Origin: Rutidosis leptorrhynchoides
Taxonomy: Eukaryota; Streptophyta; Magnoliopsida; Asterales; Asteraceae
Length of the DNA stretch: 64,000 nucleotides
Direction of reading: 5' to 3'
Assembly: GCF_046630445.1 (NCBI RefSeq)
Contig: NC_092339.1
Location: forward strand, 59,232,501 to 59,296,500
The notes under the pieces were generated by a model, which worked only from the letters and a program-made list of their open reading frames with translations, had not been told where the DNA came from and did no database searches. Of this stretch, positions 12,025-23,100 are shown piece by piece; the first letter of the stretch is position 1, and the number at the start of each line of letters is the position of its first letter. The position numbers and the translations under genes are program-made.

Positions 12025-12460
12025 GGTGGTCTTAGCGAACCAGGTCTTGCATTAGTGAGTCTAACTGATAGTCGTTAGAATGCATTAATGAGTCTGGACT
12101 TCGACCGTGTTTGCATGTCAAAAGTTTTGCTTATCATTTAGTGTCGAAAAATTATTTACTTATCATCCTTAAAGTCTAAGACACGTCTTACTGCCTTTAT
12201 TGCATAGACAGTGTATAGTTAAATTCATATCTTAGCGTATCTGTTATTGTTACCTTTGCCTGACAGCTTCCGTAGATTCCTCCGTAGCTTATGGGATTTT
12301 AGTATTATATATGCATATGTAAATTATGTATTGCAGGGTACTAATCTACATCCTATAATCTATTTCTTATCGAAAATCCTTCATCTGATCGTACGAGATG
12401 AATCCCTCAACCAGTTCGAGTCCATCTGATTTCGATAGTTATTCCGACAGCTATTTCGAT

Positions 12461-12922
12461 ATGGATTTCCACTCGAGCTCCGAAAGCAGAGTAACCGGAA
12501 TGAATCGATCAATTAGCCATCATCTATTCTGAATGAATTGGAGATGGGTTCGTAGTCGACTTAATCAATGGAAACGCGAAGAAGGCGATCATTTCCACTA
12601 ACCAAATTCACCTCTTGACAATGGACCTAAAACGTTTACCGGCGAACCTGTTCGAGACACCATTTTCTCTCTCATTTCCAAAGTATCTCATCACGATCAT
12701 ATACTATCTCAGATTCTAAACCTCATTCATCCGCTCGTCCGAACCGACAATCATCCCGGTGTAATAGAAGAAGTTAACGAACTTCGCGCATAAGTTGTAG
12801 TCTTGGAAAATATGGTGCAAAACGTACCAGCTTCATCCAAATCACCGGCACCAACGGTACCACCAACAACCCAAATTTCAATATCACATGCCTCAACATC
12901 TCAATCTATACCTCGAGTATAA
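12461..12922 (+). pseudogene. LARD internal ORF (gag-position, Ser/Pro tail), broken copy in A
   Basis: Reading from ATG 12461 gives MDFHSSSESRVTG... to TAA at 12920-12922, with in-frame stops after HHLF, after GDHFH and after NELRA. It is homologous along its length to the ORF in copy B (30584-31111). Shared landmarks are the NHLF/HHLF-MNW-W-VRS block, LNQW, TGEPVR, IIEEVNELRA, VLENMVQ and a Ser/Thr/Pro-rich tail with SASTSQS-like repeats. The IIEEVNELRA-VALENMVQ part looks like a short coiled coil. I recognise no zinc finger or enzymatic motif. By position it may be a Gag remnant. Its persistence in three elements hints that the protein once mattered, but all copies here are broken. Confidence 0.6.
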
Positions 12923-14409
12923 TCATCATTCTACATGACATTCTACATCAGTTATCTTCGTTCGACATGGTGATTATGTAATCTCTAATGTTTTAGAGAT
13001 TATTTATTCTAGTTCCAACTGAAAACTAAATGAGTTTAATATCATGTTAACTCATTAAATTCATGATTACATCTGAAGAAAATATATATGTATATATGTT
13101 TTCATAAAGATTGTAATTAAAAATTCTTTTGTACAAACTGTTAATAATAAAAATATTTTAACGGGTAGGTAATACCCGAGGAATATTTAAATTTCACATT
13201 AATAAGTTACACTGTATATTCTTCGAATCTGATTCAACAGTTATTCACTATCCTATTTACAACCACCGGGATACTTATCCGTTCACCAAAGAATAACTAT
13301 TTTCATTCAAATTCAATTTCATATTTGAATTTTGACCTATCAGAATCCAACAAGTGGCATAATGAAGAAATAATGGACACAATAAAAATTGATTAGAAAC
13401 AGACTAATTAACAATATTAAATTTTATTAAGAAACCACGCTAACAAAATCCTAGCTAACTGTTAATTCCGTATTACATTTTATTTATCGCAATTTATTTA
13501 TCGCAATTTATTTTATCGCAATTTATATTCTCGCAATTTTATTTATTGTCATTTAATTTCTGTTATTTACTTTACGCACTTTATTTATCGTCATTTAATT
13601 TCTGTTATTTATTTTACGCACTTTAAATATCGGGACACGTATACAAGGTTTTGACATATCATATCGACACATCTATATATATTATTTGGAATCACCATAG
13701 ACACTCTATATGCAGTAATGATCGAGTTCTCTATACAGGGTTGAGGTTGATTCTATAATAATATATATACTTTGAGTTGTGATCGAGTCTGAGACATGTA
13801 CACGGGTCACGATACGTATTAATTAATTCAAATATTATATATTAAACTATATATGAATGATTGCACTGTCAACTGTGGACTATCGACTGTGGACTAATAA
13901 CATTGGACAATTAAAATGAATTAAAATATTGAATATAACATATGAAACTAAACAATTCTTCAAGTTTGCCACTTGATTTCGTCTTAAACCTCATTTGTAT
14001 CTTCACGATTACATTCTGCGTTCAAACCTTTCATGATTCTTGAAAACACCTCAATCGATAGGATGAATCAACCGCACTTCATCTACGGAAGGAAAGATTT
14101 ATGCATATAGTTATGCACCTGAGAAACTCTCGGCAATTGAGTAAAAGTTCAACACGTAGCCGCGTCAGATCCTTTGGCATTTATTAACAAAAACAACTTT
14201 GCGATCCCTTTTCAAAATTAGCCAATTTTGTCACAACTCCAACAAGTCAACTTCGACTTTTCGTACGAAACAACCTTATTATAACGTTTATATATACGCG
14301 TGCTCTTTTATTGTTACCAGGTAACCTTTCATATTCCATCATATTACCATCAGCGTTTAATCATCTAAAAACACAATTCTCCTGAAACCACCTCGGATTA
14401 ATAACCGAT
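12923..14409 (+). other. LARD A internal non-coding region
   Basis: No gene is seen. It contains the internal AACGGGTAGGTA motif (13160-13171) and a local array of TTTATCGCAATTTATT-like words at about 13480-13630 that is also present, reversed, in copy C (about 60080-60180). The stretch 13640-13900, including words like GACTGTGGACTA, is likewise matched in C around 59760-60060. Confidence 0.55.
13160..13171 (+). other. Internal copy of the PPT-adjacent 12-mer
   Basis: AACGGGTAGGTA occurs here and again exactly at the true 3' PPT/LTR border (16238-16249). What follows, ATACCCGAGGAATATTT, resembles a degenerate LTR start (ACCCGGGAATTTCC). B (31854-31865) and C (60494-60505, minus strand) keep the same internal copy. 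Confidence 0.7.
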
Positions 14410-14661
14410 GATTCAGATATCATAGCATTAAATGCAGAGGAAACAGAAAAATGGTAGATGATCTAAACGGACAAAAGTTTGATGATAAAGAAAGGAGTGT
14501 TAGGAACGCTCGATAGAAAATTGGGTATTGAAAAACAGATTGAGTTACCCATGAAGGAGACCAAGGACAAATACAAGGACCAAATCCTATATTCAAAGGA
14601 TTCAGGTAATTCTGGATCCGTTGAAATCTTTAGAGAATATCTTGCTCCGAAGTCATGTTAA
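14410..14661 (+). pseudogene. Fragment resembling poly(A)-binding protein (RRM3 end, linker, RRM4 start) inside LARD A
   Basis: Frames read DLNGQKFDDKE (14457-14492), then after a frameshift IELPMKETKDKYKDQ and a degraded LYSKDSGNS...EIFREYLAP stretch ending at 14661. Plant cytoplasmic poly(A)-binding proteins read, from family knowledge, LNGxKFDDKEWYVGxAQKK at the end of RRM3, then a linker ending MKEAADKxQGxNLYVKNLDDS, then DEKLxExFxPFG at the start of RRM4. The order and spacing agree. An open 60-codon frame remains at 14479-14661, but it is not a functional RRM. Copies B and C carry the homologous fragment with other residues preserved, which rules out chance. Confidence 0.65.
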
Positions 14662-14858
14662 AATCTTGCGGAAAATCTTTCTCCATCAACCGTCGAACTT
14701 AGAAATTCCAAAATATCATCATCAATATCTTTGATATTTCTGAGGATATTTTCATAAATATTCTCGTCCGAAATTATATACCTCTTCGTACTTCCTGTGT
14801 ATCAATATATTGGAAACATTCAATAGAAAATATAGTACCGAAAAGCAGATTATGCGAA

Positions 14859-14968
14859 ACTATGAAGAAAGCCGTGGATAAATCACAAAGAATAAGTTTG
14901 ACTTCAAAGAATCCAAATAATTCAATGTCTGCTAAAGTCTATAGTGAATAACTTGCTCCTTACTCTAA
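14859..14968 (+). pseudogene. Second PABP-like segment in LARD A
   Basis: Reads TMKKAVDKSQRISLTSKNPN then NSMSAKVYSE, a stop and LAPYS, again matching the linker/RRM4 start of poly(A)-binding proteins (MKEAADKSQGLNL, KNLDDSxSDEK, FAPYG). It lies about 290 bases after the equivalent part of the first copy, so the captured fragment was duplicated in A or its ancestor. Confidence 0.55.
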
Positions 14969-16237
14969 ACCCTTGCAGACAATAGTTTCTATCATCCTCT
15001 GATCTTAGATATTCTGAGATATTATCGTACCTTTCATTATAAATATCCTCCATATTTCTGGAGATATTTTTATAACTATTCTTATCTGAAATCATTAATC
15101 TTTTCGTGCTATCTGTATTACATCATATAGAAACTGTTAGTTTCTATATTCTGTAAATTTTCAAGCTTAAAATATGAATGTTATTGTAGTAATGATGGGA
15201 ACTGATGCATGAGTTAGTATAATATAATGACACTTGATCAACGTGATTATATTACAGTAAGTCATGCTGAGTTTCTAAATGAAACGTGATGATTCACAGA
15301 TCATAACGTCATCATGTGCCATGTTACATAACTCTTTCATCCTACTTAACTCCGTAACAAATCAAGAAAATGTATTCTTGATGGTTCTATCTTCCGTGAT
15401 GTTGATAAATTTGAAAATCAAATCGTGCTATCACGTTCCTTCATGCTTAAAACATTATAATCATTCGAAACTCTATATCTATAAATTCTGGACCATTATT
15501 CGCTTGACTTGAAGTCGGGAAGAGAAAACAAAAGCATAGAGCTTTGAAATATAAGGGAGAATATAAAGTCCGATAACAACACATAAATTACAAACCGTGT
15601 ATATCAATGTTTATCGCAACATAAAGACACGGGAGAATTAAAAACATTATAATCCCGAGGGCGAAGTAGAAGAAAGCAGATTCCTCTGGTGGAAGTTGGA
15701 AAAGGAGAATGATTGTTGCGATAGTAAGGATGAGGACAAGGATCAGAACTGGATTAATCATTTTCAGAATCTTTTGGATGTATGAACTAAGAAAGAAAGT
15801 ATAAGAATGGTGAGAATAATGGAAAGGAAGAGCTTAATTTATACTGGAAATATCAGACGTAGTAATCGGGGCAGATCACCGTATTTAATTAAAGAGATCT
15901 TAATTTCCATAAATCCCGAAGAATCAGATTTTATAGATCTTCAAGATTTTCTTTAAATCCCTTAAATTCCGGAATTCAACCAAGGCAATGTCAAAAGTTA
16001 AGACGCGCCTTATTTTCTAAATTCAAACCTGACTACGTCAAAAGTTAAAAACAAATCTTTTTTTCTCATTTCATCCTTTTGTGAATAGCTTCATTCGCAC
16101 TCTTCGAATAATTGAATTATTTTTATCCATATTACTCAATAATGATAAAACTCAAGTTATCAACTCATATTCGTCAGGAAAACATATTTATTGTTAGCTA
16201 TGACGACCTCACTCAAATTTCGGGACGAAATTTCTTT
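14969..16237 (+). other. LARD A 3' internal non-coding region
   Basis: No gene is seen. It includes the conserved hairpin (15207-15267), a block at about 15490-15645 (GGACCATTATTCGCTTGACTT, ACAAACCGTGTATATCA, AAGACACGGGAGAATTAAAA) also found in B (about 33045-33195) and C (reversed, about 58380-58545), and a T-rich stretch before the PPT. Confidence 0.6.
15207..15267 (+). other. Conserved 61-nt hairpin of LARDs, copy A
   Basis: GCATGAGTTAGTATAATATAA (arm 15207-15227) pairs with TTATATTACAGTAAGTCATGC (arm 15247-15267): 18 of 21 positions pair canonically, with a 19-nt loop. The loop contains the palindrome TTGATCAA. Both arms are base-for-base identical in B (32744-32804) and C (58761-58821), and the total length is 61 nt in each, although flanking DNA differs. 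Confidence 0.8.
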
Positions 16238-16250
16238 AACGGGTAGGTAC
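16210..16250 (+). other. LARD A 3' PPT region
   Basis: AAATTTCGGGACGAAATTTC followed by TTTAACGGGTAGGTAC immediately precedes the LTR start TGTGATG at 16251. The TTTCGGGACGAAA word is a palindrome. The same block precedes the 3' LTR in B (34075-34106) and C (57779-57812, reversed). Confidence 0.8.
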
Positions 16251-17171
16251 TGTGATGACCCGGGAATTTCCGACCAAATTTAAACATAATCTTATATGAT
16301 TCGACTCGATAAGCAAAGTCTATTAAACCGAGTCTCATTATGTTTGAACTATTTCATGATAACATTTGACCTTTAACTATTTCCGACGATTCACGAACCT
16401 TTAATTGTAACTAAGAATGTAAATATAAATAATTATATATAAAATTAATTATATTAGTATTAATGAACTATTAAGTAATTTTGTTATTATAAAAGATAAC
16501 ATTTAATAACTAAAGATTTTCATTTTGAATATATATAGTATATTGTATATAAATGATTCAAACATATTTTACCAACGTTATCAAAATATTAAATGTACAA
16601 TGTTATACTTTGTAGTTAATTGTTTAATATACATAATTAATCATCTACTCAACATTTAAAACATGATTTTATATATATGGTAGTATACATATATACATAA
16701 ATATAACTATATATATATGATTTTATACATAATTATTATATTATGTATATGTAGAAATTTATAATATATCTATGATGAAATAATGTACTATTTTAATAAA
16801 TATATATAATACTTACATATATAAAACATTTATATTTTTCATAATTACATACATAAGTATAATATAATTAGTATGTAAATAAATATTATAATATATTTAT
16901 ATTAAAATGCATAAATATATAATATTCAGTATATGTTACAATACATATTACATAATTATTAAATATTACATAATAATAGATGATATTAATAAATTAAATT
17001 TAAATACAAATATAGTTGTTGTAGTAATGTTATTTGTATCGTCAAATATCAATATTTGTATTCATAATATCACTTTATATCATATAAAGATGAAATTGGA
17101 TGTATAAATTAGATTATTATTACTAATATTATTATTATCGATAAAATATTAATATTATCATAATTAGTATG

Positions 17172-17220
<49 letters not shown>

Positions 17221-20064
17221 CATTTTTACAATTATTATTATCATTAATATTATATTTATCATTATTATTAATTTTATTAATATTATTAGATATTAATAGT
17301 ATTGTTATTATATATTATTATTATTAATTAAAAAAAACAGTAGGGATCTATATTATACGCTTGACCTCTGTATCCTTTATCTCTATTATTATTATTTTTT
17401 TGTTTCTTTCCTGCTCCAAACTCGTGAACCTGTGTTGACATTTTCTCCATTTTTTATCAACCGATCTCTATTATTACAAAATGATTATGTATAATTGCAA
17501 ATCAAATAAAAAGGAAATCCAATGGGATTAAAGAGCACAGCGATATTTTTTTTTTCTTCTTCTCTGCACGCTCCAATTTTTTTTTCTCTTAATTCAATTT
17601 CGAATAAAGTTTCAAAATCTAAAAATGCAGAAAGGTTAGAAATCTTTCTTTGAATCTATCTGCAAAATCTCAACTCTCAAATCTTTATATCGATCTTGAA
17701 TTTTGAAGTCAAAGTTTAGTTTAAAAAAAGTCAACAATTGTTCTTGAGACAAATTCGCGTTCGTGTATATGTTTCTGATCAAATTGACGATTCCAGTAGT
17801 TTTTATACATGTTTAGAAAACTATTTCGTGTTATAAACATTATCTATAATGTTATCTATTACGAAATCAATTTTTTTTGTTTTGTTCCAAGAACCGACGC
17901 TGCAGTAGGCCTTTAGTGTTTTTTTATTTTATTTTAGAACCCAAATTATTTTTTTTTCTGTAATGTTTTGAAGCTTTAAAAGGAACCCTGATTTTTTTTT
18001 TTTTTTTTTTGGTTATTGATGTTTTGTTGAATCCATGAGACTTGTGGAGAAGAAGAGGAATAGAAGAAAAACAGTTTATATATAAAATTTAAATTCGATA
18101 TTAGTACAGAGAATCAGAATTGGTGGGATGGTCGAGAGTGTTTGCGTGTGAGCATGTGGTCACGAGATCGAGTCCAGAGGACGGTAGTTTCTTTTTTTTT
18201 TTGAAACTCTTTTCATGTGAGGTAGTTTTCTTTTCTAATTTTATTATTGTTATTATATATTAATTATTATTAGTATTATTATTATTATTGTGATTGTTTT
18301 GATTGTTATTGTTATTGTTATTATTAGTATCATACTTGTTATCATATTTGAAAGTATTATAGACATTACTATTATTATTATGATAGGTATTAATAATATT
18401 ATTATTAGTAATAAACTTATCATTTTAGTATTTTATCATCATTAGGATTATGATTATCATTATTATTATTATGAAGGAAATAAAAATATATTATTATCAT
18501 CAATATTAGAATTTGTACCGGTTTATAAATAATAGTATCATCAGTACATTTACAATTAATAATATCATATTTATCAGTATCATCATTAATATTTACTAGT
18601 ATTATTATGATTATCATTTATCATTTTATAAATATTAGAACCCTTATTATTAACATAAGTATGGTATTAGTATTAATATTATTTTAGAGTTATTATTATT
18701 AGTATCATTAACAGTTATCATTTTCATTTTTTTTGCTATTAGTATTATCATTATTAATAAAATTATTATTATTATTAGTAAATCATTATTATCTAAATTA
18801 TTATTTTAACAAATAAATCTTTTGTACACTATATATATACTTATGGTATATACTAGGATTGTATTAATAATTCACATAACAAACTAATAAAATTTCATAA
18901 ATACAATACTAACCACAAATATATGTATATAAATATATTAATGTCACTATTTATATAAACGTAAATCATTATAGATATATATACATAAAATCGATATATA
19001 TATATATATAATATAACTTAAAATATAATATAAGTATACGTTTTAAAATAAAGGTTAGAATAAATTCTACAAAACTATAATATATAAATAATACATATTA
19101 ATAAATGAAATTTTGTAACTTACATTATACGTATTAATATATACACAATTGATATAGGTTCGTGAATCCGAGGCCAACCCTGCATTGTTCAATGACGTCA
19201 TATGTATTTTTACTACAAAATACAGTATCGTGAGTTTCATTTGCCTTTTTACCCTTTATATTTTTGGGCTGAGAATACATGCGCAACTTTTATAACTGTT
19301 TTACGAAATTGACACAAGTACGTGAAACTACATTCTATGGTTAGATTATCGAAGTCGAATATGCCCCTTTTTATTAAGTCTGGTAATCTAAGAATTAGGG
19401 AACAGACACCCTAATTGACGCGAATCCTAAAGATAGATCTATCGGGCCCAACAAGCCCCATCTAAAGTACCGGATGTTTTAGTACTTCGAAATTTATATC
19501 ATGTCCGAAGGAGGATCCCGGAATGATGGGGATATTCTTATATATGCATATTGTTAATGTCGGTTACCAGGTGTTCAATCCATATGAATGATATTTTTGT
19601 CTCTATGCATGGGACGTATGTTTATGAGAAATGGAAATCTGAAATCTTGTGGTCTATTAAAATGATGGAAACGATTGTTTAAGTTAAACTAATGAACTCA
19701 CCAACCTTTTGGTTGACACTTTAAAGCATGTTTATTCTCAGGTACGAAAGAAATCTTCCGCTGTGTATTTGCTCATTTTATAGATATTACTTGGAGTCAT
19801 TCATGGCATATTTCAAAAGACGTTGCATTCGAGTCGTCGAGTTCATCAAGATTATTATCAAGTCAATTATAGTTGGATATATTATGAAATGGTATGCATG
19901 CCTGTCAACTTTCGATGTAATGAAAGTTTGTCTTTTCAAAAACGAATGCAATGTTTGTAAAATGTATCATATAGAGGTCAAGTATCTCGCGATGTAATCA
20001 ACTGTTGTGAATCGTTTATAATCGATATGGACTTCGTCCGGATGGATTAGGACGGGTCTTCACA
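16251..20064 (+). repeat. LARD A 3' LTR
   Basis: Near-identical copy of 8193-12010; only two simple-repeat length differences were found. It ends CTTCACA, followed by the ACAGA duplication. Confidence 0.93.
18118..18185 (+). other. tRNA-like block in LARD A 3' LTR
   Basis: Second copy of the A/B-box-like block described at 10064-10131, duplicated with the LTR. Confidence 0.4.
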
Positions 20065-20108
20065 ACAGAAATACATATTATCCTTTAAAGACTTGATTCT
20101 CCCCACAC

Positions 20109-23100
20109 TTAGTTAGCTGTGGTGTCGAAATTGTGATTAACTTCGTTGTCGACTTCCATCGGACCATGTATGTAATGTTTAACTCTGTGACCATTAACTT
20201 TAAATTCCATCCCATTTAAATTTATTAATTCTAACGTTCCGTATGGGAAAACTCTTTTGACTATGAATGGTCCAGGCCATCTTGATTTCAATTTTCCAGG
20301 AAATAGCTTGAATCGTGAATTGAAAAGAAGAACTCTGTCTCCTTTTTTAAATTCTTTTGAACTTCTGATTCTTTTATCATGCCATTTCTTCATTCTTTCC
20401 TTATAGATTAACGAATTTTCGTATGCTTCATGTCTTAATTCTTCTAATTCGTTTAGTTGACTTAATCGTAGACGTCCAGCTTCATGTAAATCAAGATTAC
20501 ATGTTTTCAAAGCCCAAAATGCTTTGTGTTCAATTTCTACTGGAAGATGACATGCTTTTCCATAAACAAGTCTAAAAGGTGTGGTTCCAATTGGAGTTTT
20601 GTAGGCTGTTCTAAAAGCCCAGAGTGCATCCTCCAATTTAATGGACCATTCCTTCGGATTTGATCCTACAGTTTTCTCTAGAATACGTTTTAAAGCTCGG
20701 TTGGTATTTTCAACTTGTCCACTTGTTTGTGGATGATATGCGGTTGAGATTTTATGAGTTACTCCATAACGTTTAAGAACTTTCTCAAGTTGATTATTAC
20801 AAAAATGAGTTCCCCGATCACTTATTAAAGCTTTCGGTGTTCCAAACCTTGCAAAAAGACGTTTTAAAAAGTTGACTATAACTCGTGTATCGTTACTTGG
20901 GAGAGCTTGTGCTTCCGCCCATTTAGATACATAATCAATGGCTACGAGTATATATAGATTATTATGAGATTTTGGAAATGGACCCATAAAGTCAATACCC
21001 CAAATGTCAAATACTTCACATACTTGGATGACATTTTGTGGCATTTCATCACGTTGACTTATTTTTCCGGCCCTTTTACAAGCATCACAGGATTTGCAAA
21101 GAAAGTGTGCGTCTTTGTAAATTGTAGGCCAATAGAATCCAGCATCATAAACTTTTCTTACTATTAGTTGAGGCCCATAATGCCCTCCTGTTGGTCCTGT
21201 GTGACAATGGTTTAATATTTTACTAGCTTCATCTCCAAATACACATCGGCGTATTATTCCATCGGGACAACTTTTAAACAGATGTGGATCTTCCCAAAAA
21301 TAGTGTTTTATATCACTGAAGAATTTCTTTCGTCTTTGGTACGGTAATCCTTTTTCAAGGAATCCACAAACTAAGTAGTTTGCATAGTCTGCAAACCATG
21401 GTATTTCTTTATAATCTATCTTCAATAGATATTCATCAGGAAAGTTGTCTTTTATGGCTGATTCATTTAGAACTTCTAAATCGGGATTTTCAAGACGAGA
21501 AAGATGATCGGCGGCGAGATTTTCTGCTCCTCTTTTATCTCGGATTTCAATATCAAACTCTTGTAAGAGTAAGATCCAACGGATTAATCTTGGTTTAGCA
21601 TCTTGTTTTGAAAATAGGTATCTAAGAGCAGAATGGTCGGTATAGACCACTGTTTTTGCTAGAACGAGATATGATCGAAATTTGTCAAAAGCAAAGACAA
21701 TAGCAAGGAGTTCTTTTTCAGTAGTTGTATAGTTTGTTTGTGCTCCTTGTAACGTCTTATTAGCATAATATATAGGTTGAAATCGTTTTTCAATCCTTTG
21801 TCCTAAAACGGCTCCCATTGCAAAATCACTTGCATCGCACATTAGTTCAAATGGTAGATTCCAATTTGGTGTTATCATGATCGGCGCATTAGTGAGTTTT
21901 TCTTTAATAATATTAAAAGATTTGATACACTCATCTGAAAAGATGAATGGAGCATCCTTTTCTAGGAGTTTATTCATAGGAGTGGCAATTTTAGAAAAAT
22001 CTTTTATGAAACGTCGGTAAAAACCGGCATGCCCTAGAAAACTCCTAACTCCTCTAACATTGGTGGGATGTGGAAGTTTAGAAATTACATCTATTTTAGC
22101 TCTATCCACTTCAATTCCTTCTTTTGAAATTTTATGACCAAGAACGATGCCTTCTTTAACCATGAAATGGCATTTCTCCCAATTAAGAACTAGATTTGAT
22201 TGTTCGCATCTAATTAGCATTCGTTCCAGATTAACTAGACATGATTCAAATGTATCACCGAAGACTGAAAAGTCATCCATGAAAACTTCCATGCATTCTT
22301 CTATCATGTCGTGAAAAATCGCCATCATACACCTTTGAAAGGTTGCAGGGGCGTTGCAAAGTCCAAATGGCATGCGTTTGTAAGCAAAAGTACCATAAGG
22401 GCATGTGAACGTGGTTTTCTCTTGATCTTCGGGTGCTATTGGAATTTGAAAATATCCGGAAAATCCATCTAGAAAACAATAGTAACTATTTCCGGCTAAT
22501 CTTTCCAACATTTGATCAATAAAAGGTAAGGGAAAGTGATCTTTTCTGGTGGCGTCATTTAATTTTCTATAATCAATACACACACGCCATCCTGTTACAG
22601 TCCCAGTAGGAATAAGCTCATTTTTCTCATTTGTAATGACAGTCATGCCACCCTTCTTAGGCACGCATTGAACTGGGCTTACCCATGGACTATCAGAGAT
22701 TGGATATATCAAACCTGCATCTAACAGTTTAATAATTTCCTTCTTAACAACATCTTGCATATTAGGATTTAGTCTTCGTTGGCGTTGCACATACGTTTTA
22801 TGACCTTCTTCCATAAGGATTTTATGAGTGCAATACGAAGGACTTATGCCTTTAATATCATGAATCTTCCATGCAATAGCTGGTTTATGAGCTTTTAGTA
22901 CAGAAATGAGTCGATATTTTTCATCGTTTATGAGAGAAGACGATATTATTACAGGTAATTCAGATTCACCATGTAAATAAGCATATTCCAAATGAGTTGG
23001 AAGTGGCTTTAACTCTAATTTCGGAGGTTCTTCTATCGATGATTTATATCGATATCTGTCTTCTTCTTTTAGCATTTGAATTTCTTCTGTTGTTGGTTCA

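Larger units (their letters stand above)
8193..20064 (+). mobile_element. LARD copy A: complete, recent non-autonomous LTR retrotransposon
   Basis: It is bounded by TGTGATGACCCGG at 8193 and ...GGGTCTTCACA at 20064, with perfect target-site duplications ACAGA (8188-8192 and 20065-20069). The LTRs are 3818 and 3814 bp. The 4-bp difference comes from one ATT repeat unit (9115-9165 vs 17174-17220) and one T in a T run (9 vs 8); the other stretches I compared are identical. The internal 4.2 kb has an initiator-Met tRNA primer site, a broken short ORF, a PABP-like fragment, a hairpin and a PPT. There is no protease, reverse transcriptase, RNase H or integrase, so it must have moved using enzymes of another element. 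Confidence 0.92.
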
